Positions 1 through 8,943 of a stretch of DNA of 45,869 nucleotides are shown here, piece after piece. Each line of letters begins with the position of its first letter. Position 1 is the first letter of the stretch. The translations under genes and the position numbers were made by a program. The notes under the pieces were generated by a model, which was given only the letters and a program-made list of their open reading frames with translations, did no database searches and was not told where the DNA came from. Source of the stretch: Planctomycetota bacterium (GTDB taxonomy: Bacteria > Planctomycetota > Planctomycetia > Pirellulales > UBA1268); NCBI GenBank assembly GCA_016872555.1, contig VGZO01000034.1, positions 1-45,869 of the forward strand. Reading direction: 5' to 3'.

Positions 1-68
1 GTCGTTGAAACAATCACAAGTCGTCCTCCGTGACACAGGCGAAACGACGTGCGGCCACCGCCGCCCGC

Positions 69-96
69 TTGCCTTTCGACGACTCACCGCAATACT
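69..96 (+). promoter_or_regulatory. Possible sigma-70-like promoter ahead of the polysaccharide cluster
   Basis: A TTGCCT box at 69-74 and an AATACT box at 91-96 are separated by 16 bases. They would give a transcript starting near 103, about 115 bases before the first glycosyltransferase start at 217. The -10 match is only partial (4 of 6 to TATAAT) and the left edge of the window is close, so a promoter further upstream cannot be excluded. The rest of 1-216 shows nothing else I can identify. Confidence 0.25.
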
Positions 97-216
97 TGTG
101 CCGCTCTCAGAAGATGCGATTGCCCTGATCTCTACCCAGACCGTCCGTGGGGACCCGGCGACAACCCGAAGACCGCGGTTCACCATTACCTTCGATCACA
201 CCAGGAGACTCTCCAC

Positions 217-1380
217 GTGCCGGCACTTCTGACCAGTATCGTCGTCCCCACACGGAATCGAGCCGAACTGGCAACCCGCGCGGTGCGGTCCGTTCTCCAG
301 TCCCACACGGACGATGTGGAGGTGATCGTTCTGGAGAATTCGGACAAGCCCTCGCTTCGCGATACGTTTGCATCCGATCGCCGAGTGGTGGTGCAGACCG
401 CAGATCGACCACTCAGCATGCATGACAACTGGGAGCGCGGACTGAACGTTGCTCGGGGGGAATACGTTGGATACATTTCCGACAAAGACGTGTTTCTCAC
501 TGGTGGAATCAAGCGGTTGCTGACGGCGCTTCGCGCGACGCGACCTTCCGTCGTCAACTACCGCAAGGTGACCTTCTGCGGCGAGCGGCAAAAGCTGTTT
601 ACCTTGGCCTGCAGCGGCGATGTAAAAGAGATCCCGACAGCCCCCCTTCTCGATGCCTGGTTTGACCAATCTCAGCATCTGCATTTCGCGCCGATGATCT
701 ACAATTCCCTGTTTCTTTCGAGCAGGGTTCACGGGATCCGGCAACGCGCGGGTCGGTTCTTCGTGGGGAATTCCCCCGACGTCTGCTCGGGTGTCGTGAT
801 GGCCGCTGAGACCAGCGACTACACGCTCGTTGACGAGGTGTTGTGCGTGGCCCACATCGGTCCGTGGTCGAACGGCTACAGTTCCCAGCAGCGAAGCACT
901 GGCCAAAGCGTGTTCGACGACTTTCTCCGCCTCTACGGTCGCGACGAATTCGAAGAACGTGGGCTGCCGATCTGCATCACCTCTGCGATCGCGGAGACGC
1001 TGCTGGCATGCCGAGAACACCATCCCGTTACGCTCGGCACATGGCAGGTCAATTGGCAACGGCTCGTCATCGGGATCCTTGACGAACTCGACAGTCTCCA
1101 CTGCACTCCTGCCGAGCGTGCAGCAGCGATCGCCACACTACGTCGCCCGGGATCGGTCGTCCCACCGGGCGCTGTCCGTTGGGGAGCGATCGAGCAGTGG
1201 CTGACACACTATGACTTGCAACGCCCTCCGCTCTCGCAATTCCTGCACCGTGGGATGTCGTTCGCGACCCGTAGCCTCTTTCCACGCAAACGGCATGTCG
1301 GCCCATGGAATCCGGTTTCCGCCGGTATCGTGCAGTCGGCGGCCACCCTCGACGAGGCACTGCGGCTTGTCGTAGCGTAA
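217..1380 (+). CDS. Glycosyltransferase family 2 protein
   Basis: This 387-residue protein begins at residue 4-5 with a typical GT-A entry strand (SIVVPTRNR), followed by a putative DxD metal/nucleotide-sugar site (SDKD, about residue 90). Such enzymes transfer a sugar from a nucleotide donor on the cytoplasmic face of the membrane; donor and acceptor are not readable here. I chose GTG at 217 because AGGAG lies at 203-207, nine bases upstream. The frame is open back to ATG 49, but the extra 56 residues look like non-coding translation and not like a GT-A fold. It is the first gene of the polysaccharide cluster, 88 bases before the next. Its base composition is visibly less GC-rich than the housekeeping genes further right. 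The C-terminal 150 residues have no recognised motif. Confidence 0.82.
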   Translation: MPALLTSIVVPTRNRAELATRAVRSVLQSHTDDVEVIVLENSDKPSLRDTFASDRRVVVQTADRPLSMHDNWERGLNVARGEYVGYISDKDVFLTGGIKRLLTALRATRPSVVNYRKVTFCGERQKLFTLACSGDVKEIPTAPLLDAWFDQSQHLHFAPMIYNSLFLSSRVHGIRQRAGRFFVGNSPDVCSGVVMAAETSDYTLVDEVLCVAHIGPWSNGYSSQQRSTGQSVFDDFLRLYGRDEFEERGLPICITSAIAETLLACREHHPVTLGTWQVNWQRLVIGILDELDSLHCTPAERAAAIATLRRPGSVVPPGAVRWGAIEQWLTHYDLQRPPLSQFLHRGMSFATRSLFPRKRHVGPWNPVSAGIVQSAATLDEALRLVVA

Positions 1381-1468
1381 GTGCCGTTAATGCCCAAGCC
1401 CTTGACATGCTTTGCCGAGCGAACCTGAGTCGGAGTGTCGGTACTCACACGACCGACCGGTCGCTCCG

Positions 1469-2563
1469 GTGAAACTCGTCATCTGTTGGACCAATATCTC
1501 CGGCTACATGGCGGCCTGCTGGCGGGCGCTGTCCGCCCGGCCGGGGATCGATCTTGAGGTGATCGCCTACGCCGACGAGCACGCCTCGTCCGATACGGCG
1601 TTTGACGGTGGAATGCTCGCCGGGATCCCTCATCGCCTCCTCGCCCCCGGCGAACGTGACGACGGCCTGCTCGTCGAGCGACTCGTGCAGGAACGGCGCC
1701 CTGACGTCGTGCTCGTGTGCGGCTGGGGTTTCCCGGCCTATCGACGGCTGGCCACCGTGCCCGGCCTCGCCCGCGTGCCGTTCATCATGTCGATGGATAC
1801 GCCATGGCTCGGCAGCTTGCGGCAGACACTCACCGTCCCCTTCAAGCGCCGGTACGTTCGGCGAATGGCGGCGGTCCTCGTGGCCGGTGAGCGGGCGGCC
1901 GAACACGCCCGGCGGATCGGCATTCCTGAGCGACGGATCCACAAAGGCGTCTACGCCTACGACGAGCGGCTGTTCCATGAGGGGCTGCTCGACGAGCGCG
2001 AGCGGCTTCCGGGGGGCTGGCCACGGAAGTTCCTGTTCGTGGGCAGATATGTCGCCAGCAAGGGCCTCGACGTGCTGCTCGAGGCCTACGCGGCGTACCG
2101 CCGGAGTGTCGCTGTTCCCTGGTCGCTCACCTGCTGCGGCCGCGGCGCGCTGGGACCGCAGGTCGCCGGCGCGGAGGGCGTGATCGACCTCGGCTTCGTC
2201 CAACCTCGAGATCAGCCGGCCGTCCTCCGTGACCACGGGGCATTCATCCTGCCGAGCCGTTACGAACCCTGGGGTGTCGTCCTCGCCGAGGCCCTGGCTT
2301 CCGGCCTACCGGCAATCTGCACGACGGCCTGTGGGGCCGGCGTGGAACTGCTCCACCCCCATTCCAATGGCTGGCTCGTGCCACCGGCCAACCCGCCAGC
2401 CTTGGCGGCGGCGCTGCGCCGGATCCACGACCACGCCGACGAGCTGCCGGCGATGGGCCGGCGCGCTCGCGCGGTGGCTCCTGGCTACGCCGCGGGCGTG
2501 TGGGCACGGCGGGTGGAGGCGATCTGCCACGAGGTCGTCGGCGACACCGTCTCCTCACAGTAG
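1469..2563 (+). CDS. Glycosyltransferase family 4 (GT-B) protein
   Basis: This 364-residue GT-B enzyme probably adds a sugar to a growing lipid-linked glycan in the cytoplasm. The N-terminal domain starts VKLVICWTN and the C-terminal domain opens with GRYVASKGLDVLLEA (near residue 190). The family E-x7-E motif appears as EPWGVVLAEA (near residue 266), which normally contacts the donor nucleotide sugar. I chose GTG 1469 because the core strand starts there; TTG 1412 is in frame, but its 19 extra residues show no family similarity. The gene lies 8 bases before the next gene, consistent with one transcript. The donor sugar cannot be told from sequence. Confidence 0.85.
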   Translation: MKLVICWTNISGYMAACWRALSARPGIDLEVIAYADEHASSDTAFDGGMLAGIPHRLLAPGERDDGLLVERLVQERRPDVVLVCGWGFPAYRRLATVPGLARVPFIMSMDTPWLGSLRQTLTVPFKRRYVRRMAAVLVAGERAAEHARRIGIPERRIHKGVYAYDERLFHEGLLDERERLPGGWPRKFLFVGRYVASKGLDVLLEAYAAYRRSVAVPWSLTCCGRGALGPQVAGAEGVIDLGFVQPRDQPAVLRDHGAFILPSRYEPWGVVLAEALASGLPAICTTACGAGVELLHPHSNGWLVPPANPPALAAALRRIHDHADELPAMGRRARAVAPGYAAGVWARRVEAICHEVVGDTVSSQ

Positions 2564-2571
2564 CTGCCGTC

Positions 2572-3420
2572 ATGCCTTACTCGATCCTCGTCCTCACCCA
2601 GAACGAGGAGATCAACGTCGCGCGCTGCCTCAACTCGCTCCCGGCGGGCTCCGACATCGTGGTCCTCGACTCGGGGAGCACCGACGGCACCCTCGACGTC
2701 GTCCGCCGCTACCCGGTGCGGATCGCGGAGCGGCCGTTCGACTCGTTCGCGGCGCAGCGAAACTGGGCGGTCGACACGGTCGGCTTCCGCCACGACTGGA
2801 TTCTCCACCTCGACGCCGACGAGTGCCTTACCGAGCCGCTCCGTGCGGAACTGGAGACGGTGACATCCCGCGACGAGCACAGCGCCTACGTCCTGGCGAA
2901 CCGGCTGTTTTTCATGGGGCGCTGGATCCGCCACGCGAGCATGTATCCCTACTACCAGGCACGTCTGCTCAAACGCGGCGAGGCCCGGTTCGGCCAGGTC
3001 GGCCACGGTCAGATCCTCGCCGAGGCCCAGCGCGGGGTGGGGACGATCCGCGAGCCGTACGACCACCACAACTTCTCCCGCGGCATCACCGACTGGGTGA
3101 CGCGGCACAACAAATACTCGTCCGACGAGGCACGGCGGATCGTCTCCGGCACCGCACACGGGTCGCTCCCCGGCGCATCGTCAGGCACCGGGAAGGAAAC
3201 CCGCCAGCAGCGCCTCAAATGGGTCGCCGATCGAGTCCCCGCCCGGCCGGTCGTCCGGTTTCTGTACCTCTACATCTACAAGCTCGGGATCCTCGATGGC
3301 CGGCCCGGGTTCGACTACTGCCTGCTGATGGCGTTTTACGATTACCTGACGCGGCTCAAAGCCCGCGAGTTGCGCTCGTCGCTGAGTGATTCCCGATCGG
3401 AGCGGACCGGGGAAGCCTGA
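2572..3420 (+). CDS. Glycosyltransferase family 2, WaaE/KdtX-like
   Basis: This 282-residue protein resembles the WaaE/KdtX group of LPS-core glucosyltransferases. The N-terminus carries SILVLTQNEEINVARCL, followed by DSGSTDGT and the DxD site in HLDADECL (near residue 83). The central block FAAQRNWA and the YPYYQARLLKRG stretch are typical of this subgroup. ATG 2572 is chosen because it begins the GT-A fold directly; the open frame runs back to 2500 inside the previous gene. The start is 8 bases after the upstream stop. By family it would act on a lipid-linked core oligosaccharide, but the exact acceptor is an inference. Confidence 0.85.
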   Translation: MPYSILVLTQNEEINVARCLNSLPAGSDIVVLDSGSTDGTLDVVRRYPVRIAERPFDSFAAQRNWAVDTVGFRHDWILHLDADECLTEPLRAELETVTSRDEHSAYVLANRLFFMGRWIRHASMYPYYQARLLKRGEARFGQVGHGQILAEAQRGVGTIREPYDHHNFSRGITDWVTRHNKYSSDEARRIVSGTAHGSLPGASSGTGKETRQQRLKWVADRVPARPVVRFLYLYIYKLGILDGRPGFDYCLLMAFYDYLTRLKARELRSSLSDSRSERTGEA

Positions 3421-3447
3421 GTCCTGCAGCCCGGCACGACAACCGAC

Positions 3448-4347
3448 ATGCCGCTGTTTTCCGTCGTCATACCGAGCTATAACCGCGCACCGTTCATCGC
3501 GGCAACGATCGATTCCGTCCTCGCCCAAGAGGAGGGCGACTACGAGATCATCGTGGCCGACGACGGCTCGACCGACGACACCCTCGCGGTTCTTGCCGGC
3601 TATGGCGACCGGATCAAGGTCTATCGCCAAGCCAATGCCGGACCGGGCGCGGCCCGCAATCTCGCGCTCGAGCACGCCACGGGCACCTACGTCGCCTTTC
3701 TCGACAGCGACGACCTCTGGCCCCCCTGGACGCTGGCGACATTCAAGGCCGCAATCGACGCCGCTGACGCGCCGAGTATCGTCTCCGCCCGTTGGACGGC
3801 ATTTACGGGACATCCGCCCGCGCTGTCGGCCACGCCACCTCCGCTGTCCCTCACACGCCACGACTCCTTTTTCCGATCGCCCCTCGGATGGCACCTTCCC
3901 AGCGCGACGACGATGCGGCGCGACATGCTTGCAACCGTCGGCGGATTCACCACCGCCCCGTGCGAGGATGTCGACATCTGGCTGCGGATCGGTGCCTTCC
4001 CGGGCTTCGTCACGCTATCGTCGCCGCCCTTGTGCCTGTACCGAACCCATGCCGAGGGCATCTCCAATACCAGCCGGTATCGGTTCGACGGGATCCGGCA
4101 TCTGCTCCGCACGGAGCGAGCCGGTGGCTATGGCGGCGTGGTCAACCGAGGGCCACGGCGGCGTTACATCGCCCAAGCGGCCCGGGTAGCGAGCCTTTTC
4201 TACGTCGATCGAAAGCGCCCGGCGATGGCGTGGTCGCTGTACTGGCAGTCCCTCGCCTTGCAGGTGCGGGAACGGCGGGCACGGTACCTGCTCGCGTTTC
4301 CTTTCATGGCGGCGTGCCGCGGGCTGCCGTCCTGGAAAGCCAGGTGA
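3448..4347 (+). CDS. Glycosyltransferase family 2 protein
   Basis: This 299-residue enzyme has a textbook GT2 N-terminus: SVVIPSYNRAPFI, ADDGSTDDT (near residue 32) and the catalytic DxD-type site FLDSDDLW (near residue 90). The motif NAGPGAARNLAL between them is also typical. A later CEDVDIWLR segment matches the ED/W acceptor-side motif of the family. The protein is of ordinary length. It follows the previous gene by 27 bases and precedes the next by 6, so it lies within the same likely operon. The sugar it transfers cannot be predicted. Confidence 0.87.
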   Translation: MPLFSVVIPSYNRAPFIAATIDSVLAQEEGDYEIIVADDGSTDDTLAVLAGYGDRIKVYRQANAGPGAARNLALEHATGTYVAFLDSDDLWPPWTLATFKAAIDAADAPSIVSARWTAFTGHPPALSATPPPLSLTRHDSFFRSPLGWHLPSATTMRRDMLATVGGFTTAPCEDVDIWLRIGAFPGFVTLSSPPLCLYRTHAEGISNTSRYRFDGIRHLLRTERAGGYGGVVNRGPRRRYIAQAARVASLFYVDRKRPAMAWSLYWQSLALQVRERRARYLLAFPFMAACRGLPSWKAR

Positions 4348-4353
4348 GATCCC

Positions 4354-5523
4354 GTGACGGGTAACGCGACGTCCGGCATGGTCGTGGCCGGCACGCGGCG
4401 GCGACGCCAGCAGCTGCCCTGGCGGCTCGCCCGCGCGATCGCGTTTCTCGCCGCAGGTCAGCTGCCGCCATCCCTCGACGGCGACCCGATCATCGAATCG
4501 ATCCTCGTGCTGCAGGCGAACCACATCGGTGACCTGCTGGTGACGACGCCGTTGCTCGAAGCGCTGCGGGGGGGCTTTCCGCACGCCAAGATCACCGTTG
4601 CCGCCGGGCCCTGGAACGCCGACACGGTCGCCAATAACCCCCATGTCGACGAATTTTTCCCGCTCTCTGCGCCATGGGACAACGCCTTCGTATCGCCCCA
4701 GACTCCCCTGGCACGATTGCGGTTCCTGTTGTTTTCACCCGAGGCACGCGAACTGGCCCGAAGGCGGTTCAGCATTGGCATCGATGCGATCGGGACACGC
4801 ACCAACGTCCTGATGCTGCTGAGGATTCGCGCCCGGCGGGTCGTCGGGCCGGTGTTCGATGCCCCCGGTGCGTTCACCGGCAGAGGGAGGCGCCACATGA
4901 TCGAGCGGCAGCTCGATCGGGCACGGACACTGGGGTTGAACGCCACCGCGGCGATACGTCCGCGGATTTTTCTAACCCCCGAAGAACTGCAGCGCGGGGT
5001 TGCCCTGTGGAACGACAGTGGCATCAGGACGGCTGGCAGGCCGTACCGGGTCGTCATCGCCCCGGCCAGCAGCAGCCCCTACAAGTGCTGGTCGATCGAC
5101 GACTTTCGGGCGGTGACCAAGGCTCTCCACGATCGGGGTGACGTCTCCCTCGCGATCATTGGCGGGACTGATACGGTCGATTCGGCAACCCGGATCGCGA
5201 CTGCCGCACCGTCGATCCGAAATCTTGCCGGCCGCATCCGCCTGCGCGAAACGTTCGGGCTGATCGCCAACGCCGACTTCGTGCTGTGCAATGCCAATCT
5301 GGCATGGCACTTGGCAGCGGCCTTCGACGTGCCGTCGGCGGTCGTGCTGACGAGTGTCTACCGGTCAGCGGAACACGAGCGGATAGAATGGGGCTATCCT
5401 TCCTCCTTGGTCCTTGGGCGTGATGCTACCCACGACGGTGCGTATGGGGCGGCCGAAGTCACCGCGATCATCAATGAAGCCCTCGACGCGCGCCGCGACC
5501 GCGATCGAACGGTGAGCGGATGA
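4354..5523 (+). CDS. GT9 heptosyltransferase-like protein with altered C-terminal motif
   Basis: This 389-residue protein belongs to glycosyltransferase family 9, the ADP-heptose:LPS heptosyltransferase family. It has the LVLQANHIGDLLVTTPLLEAL entry block (near residue 50), and a second Rossmann half beginning VVIAPASSSPYKCWS. GT9 enzymes usually carry a GNDSGPxHLA-type block that holds the donor. Here that position reads CNANLAWHLAAAF (near residue 310), so the conserved Asp, Ser, Gly and Pro are replaced while His and the Ala run remain. The following gene has the intact motif. GTG 4354 is used as start; ATG 4378 is an alternative. It may be a specialised or non-catalytic paralogue; the GT9 assignment is firm, activity is not. 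Confidence 0.82.
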   Translation: MTGNATSGMVVAGTRRRRQQLPWRLARAIAFLAAGQLPPSLDGDPIIESILVLQANHIGDLLVTTPLLEALRGGFPHAKITVAAGPWNADTVANNPHVDEFFPLSAPWDNAFVSPQTPLARLRFLLFSPEARELARRRFSIGIDAIGTRTNVLMLLRIRARRVVGPVFDAPGAFTGRGRRHMIERQLDRARTLGLNATAAIRPRIFLTPEELQRGVALWNDSGIRTAGRPYRVVIAPASSSPYKCWSIDDFRAVTKALHDRGDVSLAIIGGTDTVDSATRIATAAPSIRNLAGRIRLRETFGLIANADFVLCNANLAWHLAAAFDVPSAVVLTSVYRSAEHERIEWGYPSSLVLGRDATHDGAYGAAEVTAIINEALDARRDRDRTVSG

Positions 5524-5605
5524 CCGCTCCTCCACTACGTGCCGATTACCAGCCGCGCGTTCGTCCCACCATGATCCCCTTTCGTCACGACTCCGCGGCC
5601 TGTCG

Positions 5606-6838
5606 ATGATCCACGCCGCCGCCCGGCGTCTTCGCGCGATCGTCAATTCCCCACGGGTGCACGTCGCGCTGACCCGGCCATGGACTCGCCGCGTTCTCCC
5701 CGGCACGCCACGCTCGTTTCTGGTGTTCCAGACCAATCACATCGGTGATTTCGTCCTCGGGACTCCGCTGCTGGTCGCGCTCCGCGAAGCCTATCCGGCC
5801 GCGAAGATCCATCTCGCCGTGGTTCAGGGGCTGGCCGAGCTGGCACGATCGTGTCCGTTGATCGACAGTGTTACGGTGCTGCCGGACGGGCTCGCGTTCT
5901 GGGGACCTGCTTCCCAGGTGGACCCGCGACGCATCGCCCGCCTGGCGTGGATCGCCGCGACGAGGCTCCGCACATTCGTACCGGACGTTGCGATCGTGCC
6001 CCGGCGCAACACGGATGCCCACGGGGCCGCGATTCTCGCGCTGTTCAGCGGCGCGCCGCGCCGGATCGGATTCGGTGGCACGGGTTCGGCCGGGCGCACC
6101 GGCGACAGCGCCGGATTCGAGACCTACTTTACTGATCCAGTCGCCGTACCCGGGCCCATCCACGAGGTACTGGCGAACCGGGCCGTGGCGACGGCTGCCG
6201 GGATCGCCCTCGCTTCGTGGGAACCGTGCGTATGGCACTCCGTCGAGGACGCCGCCGCCGTCGACCGATTGTTCGACGACGCCAACGTCAGTCGTGGGCG
6301 ACTGGTGGTGTTCGCCCCAGGTGCGGCCGCCGCCTTTCGCCGTTGGCCTGCCGGTCGGTTTGCCGAAGTCGGTCGCGCCGTCGTGGCGGACGGCAATACC
6401 CCGTCCGTAGTCATAGCCGGTTCCACGGCTGACCGGGAATCGGCGGCCGAAATACGGGCGTTGATGCCCGACGGTACGTGCCACGACTTCACCGGTCGCC
6501 TCCATCTGGGGCAAACGGTCGCGCTGTTGCGCCGGGCGGCTCTTTTCGTCGGAAACGATAGCGGTCCGCTTCACTTGGCCGCCGCGGCCGGGGTACCATG
6601 CGTGGAGGTGTCATCGTTTCCCGGTGATGGTGATCCTTCGCACCCCAACTCTCCGGTCCGGTTCGGCCCTTGGGGGGTGCCCCGACGGGTCCTTCAACCG
6701 GCGATGGCGCGACGACCGTGCCAACGCGCCTGCTCGGCCGGCGAGGCGCACTGCATTCTCGACGTTGAGCCGTCCGCGGTGATCGAGGCCGTACGGCAAC
6801 TATTGTCAACGCCCCACGCGACGTCCGACCTCCGGTAG
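5606..6838 (+). CDS. GT9 heptosyltransferase-family protein
   Basis: This 410-residue GT9 enzyme probably transfers heptose from ADP-heptose to a lipid-linked acceptor on the inner membrane. The N-terminal domain shows FQTNHIGDFVLGTPLLVAL (near residue 46). The C-terminal domain shows FAPGAAAAFRRWP and the complete donor-binding block GNDSGPLHLAAAAGVP (near residue 315). A short Cys-containing tail (PCQRACSAGEAHCI) is like that seen in some GT9 proteins. It starts 82 bases after the previous gene, with no strong ribosome-binding site, and is followed after 8 bases by gmhA, which makes the heptose precursor. That adjacency supports heptose as donor, although GT9 members can use other sugars. 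Confidence 0.87.
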   Translation: MIHAAARRLRAIVNSPRVHVALTRPWTRRVLPGTPRSFLVFQTNHIGDFVLGTPLLVALREAYPAAKIHLAVVQGLAELARSCPLIDSVTVLPDGLAFWGPASQVDPRRIARLAWIAATRLRTFVPDVAIVPRRNTDAHGAAILALFSGAPRRIGFGGTGSAGRTGDSAGFETYFTDPVAVPGPIHEVLANRAVATAAGIALASWEPCVWHSVEDAAAVDRLFDDANVSRGRLVVFAPGAAAAFRRWPAGRFAEVGRAVVADGNTPSVVIAGSTADRESAAEIRALMPDGTCHDFTGRLHLGQTVALLRRAALFVGNDSGPLHLAAAAGVPCVEVSSFPGDGDPSHPNSPVRFGPWGVPRRVLQPAMARRPCQRACSAGEAHCILDVEPSAVIEAVRQLLSTPHATSDLR

Positions 6839-6846
6839 CCCAACTG

Positions 6847-7431
6847 ATGAATGAGTCGCTTCTCAATCAGATCCACAGCGCAGCCGACACCCTGCGCTCC
6901 CTCGGCGATCATGTCGGAGCGATCGAGGCGATCGCACACCGTATCGTCGTCTCCCTGTCGGCACACGGCACGCTCTATTTGTGCGGCAACGGTGGTAGCG
7001 CCGCCGACGCGGAGCATGTCGCGGCGGAGTTCGTCGGCCGGTTTCTCATGGAGCGACGTCCGCTCCCGGCCGTCGCCCTGACCTGCAATGGGCCGCTGCT
7101 GACGGCGATCGGCAACGACTACGACTACTCCGACGTCTTCGCCCGCCAGGTGCGGGCCCATGCCACGCCGCGGGATTGCGTGATCGGGATCAGCACCAGC
7201 GGCCGCTCCCCGAACGTGCTCAAGGCACTGGCCGACGGCCGGGCGGCCGGGGCGACGACGATCGGGATGACCGGTGCGGTCGGCCACCAACTGGCCGAAC
7301 TGTGCGACGCCTGCCTGCTCGTGCCGGCGACGCACACCCCGCGCATTCAGGAGGCGCAACTACTCGCCTGGCATCTGATTTGCGACCTCGTCGATCGCAC
7401 GATGTTTCCACCCTCGTCGACCCCGCGCTGA
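6847..7431 (+). CDS. gmhA: Sedoheptulose-7-phosphate isomerase (phosphoheptose isomerase)
   Basis: GmhA converts sedoheptulose 7-phosphate to D-glycero-D-manno-heptose 7-phosphate, the first step of ADP-heptose synthesis. The 194-residue length is normal. SIS-domain signatures are clear: LCGNGGSAADAEHVAAEF (near residue 39), the central AIGNDYDYSDVFARQ block, the phosphate-binding GISTSGRSPNVLKAL, and the C-terminal QEAQLLAWHLICDLVD helix that carries a family His. It is placed between a heptosyltransferase gene and hldE, so the pathway context agrees. gmhB and hldD, also needed for the usual ADP-L-glycero-heptose product, are not in this window. Confidence 0.93.
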   Translation: MNESLLNQIHSAADTLRSLGDHVGAIEAIAHRIVVSLSAHGTLYLCGNGGSAADAEHVAAEFVGRFLMERRPLPAVALTCNGPLLTAIGNDYDYSDVFARQVRAHATPRDCVIGISTSGRSPNVLKALADGRAAGATTIGMTGAVGHQLAELCDACLLVPATHTPRIQEAQLLAWHLICDLVDRTMFPPSSTPR

Positions 7432-7437
7432 GCGCGG
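7423..7437 (+). other. Perfect inverted repeat across the gmhA stop codon
   Basis: CCGCGCT at 7423-7429 and AGCGCGG at 7431-7437 are exact complements around one central base, so RNA would fold as a five-pair GC stem with a CUGAG loop. It covers the gmhA stop codon and lies 33 bases before hldE. No T-run follows, so it is not a standard intrinsic terminator. It might protect the mRNA 3' side or be chance in GC-rich DNA. Confidence 0.3.
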
Positions 7438-7470
7438 TCACCGAACCTGACAGGACCGCATTCCGGGACC

Positions 7471-8943
7471 ATGACTTCGAAGCCGATCGCCATGCCAGGA
7501 ACCTTGCCCACCGACTCCACGACGGAGATCCTGCTGGTCGGCGATGTGATGCTCGATCGCTACTTCCAGGGGAAGTGCGACCGGATCTCGCCAGAGGCGC
7601 CGGTCCCCGTGCTCCATGTGCGAAACAGCTTCGATCGCCCTGGCGGTGCGGCCAACGTGGCGGTCAACGTCGCGGCGATGGGATGCCGGCCGCGGCTCGT
7701 CGGTGCCGTCGGCACCGATGCCGCGGCCACTCGCCTCCGGGCGGTCCTCGAAGCCGACGGCGCGCCTGTCGATGGTCTAGTGGCCACGCCGGAGATTCCC
7801 ACCACCACGAAGAACCGGCTCCTCGCCGCACATCAGCAGATCGCCCGTTTCGACGAGGAACTGCCGCTGACCAGCGCCGACATTCGCGGCCAGATCATCG
7901 CTCGAATCGAGGAGTTTCTCGACACCACCCGGCTGGTGATCATCTCCGACTACGCCAAGGGTGTTTGCGACACGACGGTCTGCAGGGCGGTGATCGAAGA
8001 AGCGGGCCGCCGCGGCCTGCCGATCGTCGTCGATCCCAAGGATGCCGTTTTCACGAAGTATGCCGGCGCGACCGTCATCACGCCCAACCGCCTGGAGGCC
8101 GCGACCGTCGTCGGCCGCCCAGTGCGCGACCCTGACGACGCGATCCGCGCCGCCCGCGAGATCCGCGCCCGCTGGCCGATCGAGGCTGTGGTGGTGACGC
8201 TCGGCGAGCAAGGTCTCGTGCTCGTCTCCGGGGACAAAGTCGTGATGATCCCGACGCAAGCCAAGCAGGTTTACGATGTTACCGGAGCCGGCGACACGTT
8301 CGTTGCGACGCTGGCCGCGGCGATGACCCAGGGCCTGGAGCTGGACCGCGCCTGTGGCATCGCCAACGTCGCCGCTGGCCTCCAGGTGTCACGGATCGGC
8401 ACCGCGCGGATCACTTGGTCGGAAGTGATGGACGAGATCGATCGCCAGTCGACCGCGTCGCTTGGCAAGGTGCTGGCGGAGCCCGACCTGCTCCGCGTGG
8501 TTCAGCGGGCCCGGAGCGAGGGAAAGACGATCGGATTCACCAATGGCTGCTTCGACATCCTCCATCACGGGCATGTGGCGCTACTGGAAGCGGCATCTCG
8601 GGAGTGCGATTTCCTCGTCGTCGGCCTCAATTCCGACGCCTCCGTCCGCCGGCTCAAGGGACCACCCCGGCCGTTCCTGCCGTCGGCGGCGCGGCAGGCG
8701 GTGCTCGCGGGCCTGTCGAGTGTCGCGTGCGTGTGTGAATTCGACGAAGACACGCCGCTGGAACTGATCCGCGCGATCGGACCGGACGTGCTCGTCAAGG
8801 GGGGGGATTATTCGGCGACGGCCGTGGTCGGGGCCGACATCGTGACGGCCCGCGGGGGTCGGGTGGTGACCCCGCTGTTCGTACCCGGGGTCTCCACGAC
8901 CAACATCGCCGATCGGATTGCCGCGGCAGCTCGCGAACGATGA
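7471..8943 (+). CDS. hldE: Bifunctional heptose-7-phosphate kinase / heptose-1-phosphate adenylyltransferase
   Basis: HldE phosphorylates heptose 7-phosphate at C1 and later adenylylates heptose 1-phosphate to ADP-heptose. At 490 residues it is close to the E. coli enzyme. The N-terminal PfkB-type kinase (about residues 14-325) has GGAANVAVNVAAMG and the anion-hole/catalytic block VTGAGDTFVATLAAA. The C-terminal nucleotidyltransferase (about residues 345-490) has the FTNGCFDILHHGHVALLE signature with its HxGH-like site. ATG 7471 is used; ATG 7492 is an in-frame alternative and both precede the fold. It comes 39 bases after gmhA. Between the two activities GmhB phosphatase is normally required and is not present here. 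Confidence 0.93.
   Translation: MTSKPIAMPGTLPTDSTTEILLVGDVMLDRYFQGKCDRISPEAPVPVLHVRNSFDRPGGAANVAVNVAAMGCRPRLVGAVGTDAAATRLRAVLEADGAPVDGLVATPEIPTTTKNRLLAAHQQIARFDEELPLTSADIRGQIIARIEEFLDTTRLVIISDYAKGVCDTTVCRAVIEEAGRRGLPIVVDPKDAVFTKYAGATVITPNRLEAATVVGRPVRDPDDAIRAAREIRARWPIEAVVVTLGEQGLVLVSGDKVVMIPTQAKQVYDVTGAGDTFVATLAAAMTQGLELDRACGIANVAAGLQVSRIGTARITWSEVMDEIDRQSTASLGKVLAEPDLLRVVQRARSEGKTIGFTNGCFDILHHGHVALLEAASRECDFLVVGLNSDASVRRLKGPPRPFLPSAARQAVLAGLSSVACVCEFDEDTPLELIRAIGPDVLVKGGDYSATAVVGADIVTARGGRVVTPLFVPGVSTTNIADRIAAAARER

Noticed and set aside
5-232. Short open frame at the left edge, and the ATG 49 extension of the first glycosyltransferase
   Set aside because: Neither translation shows a recognisable domain; a good AGGAG lies before GTG 217, where the GT2 fold begins.
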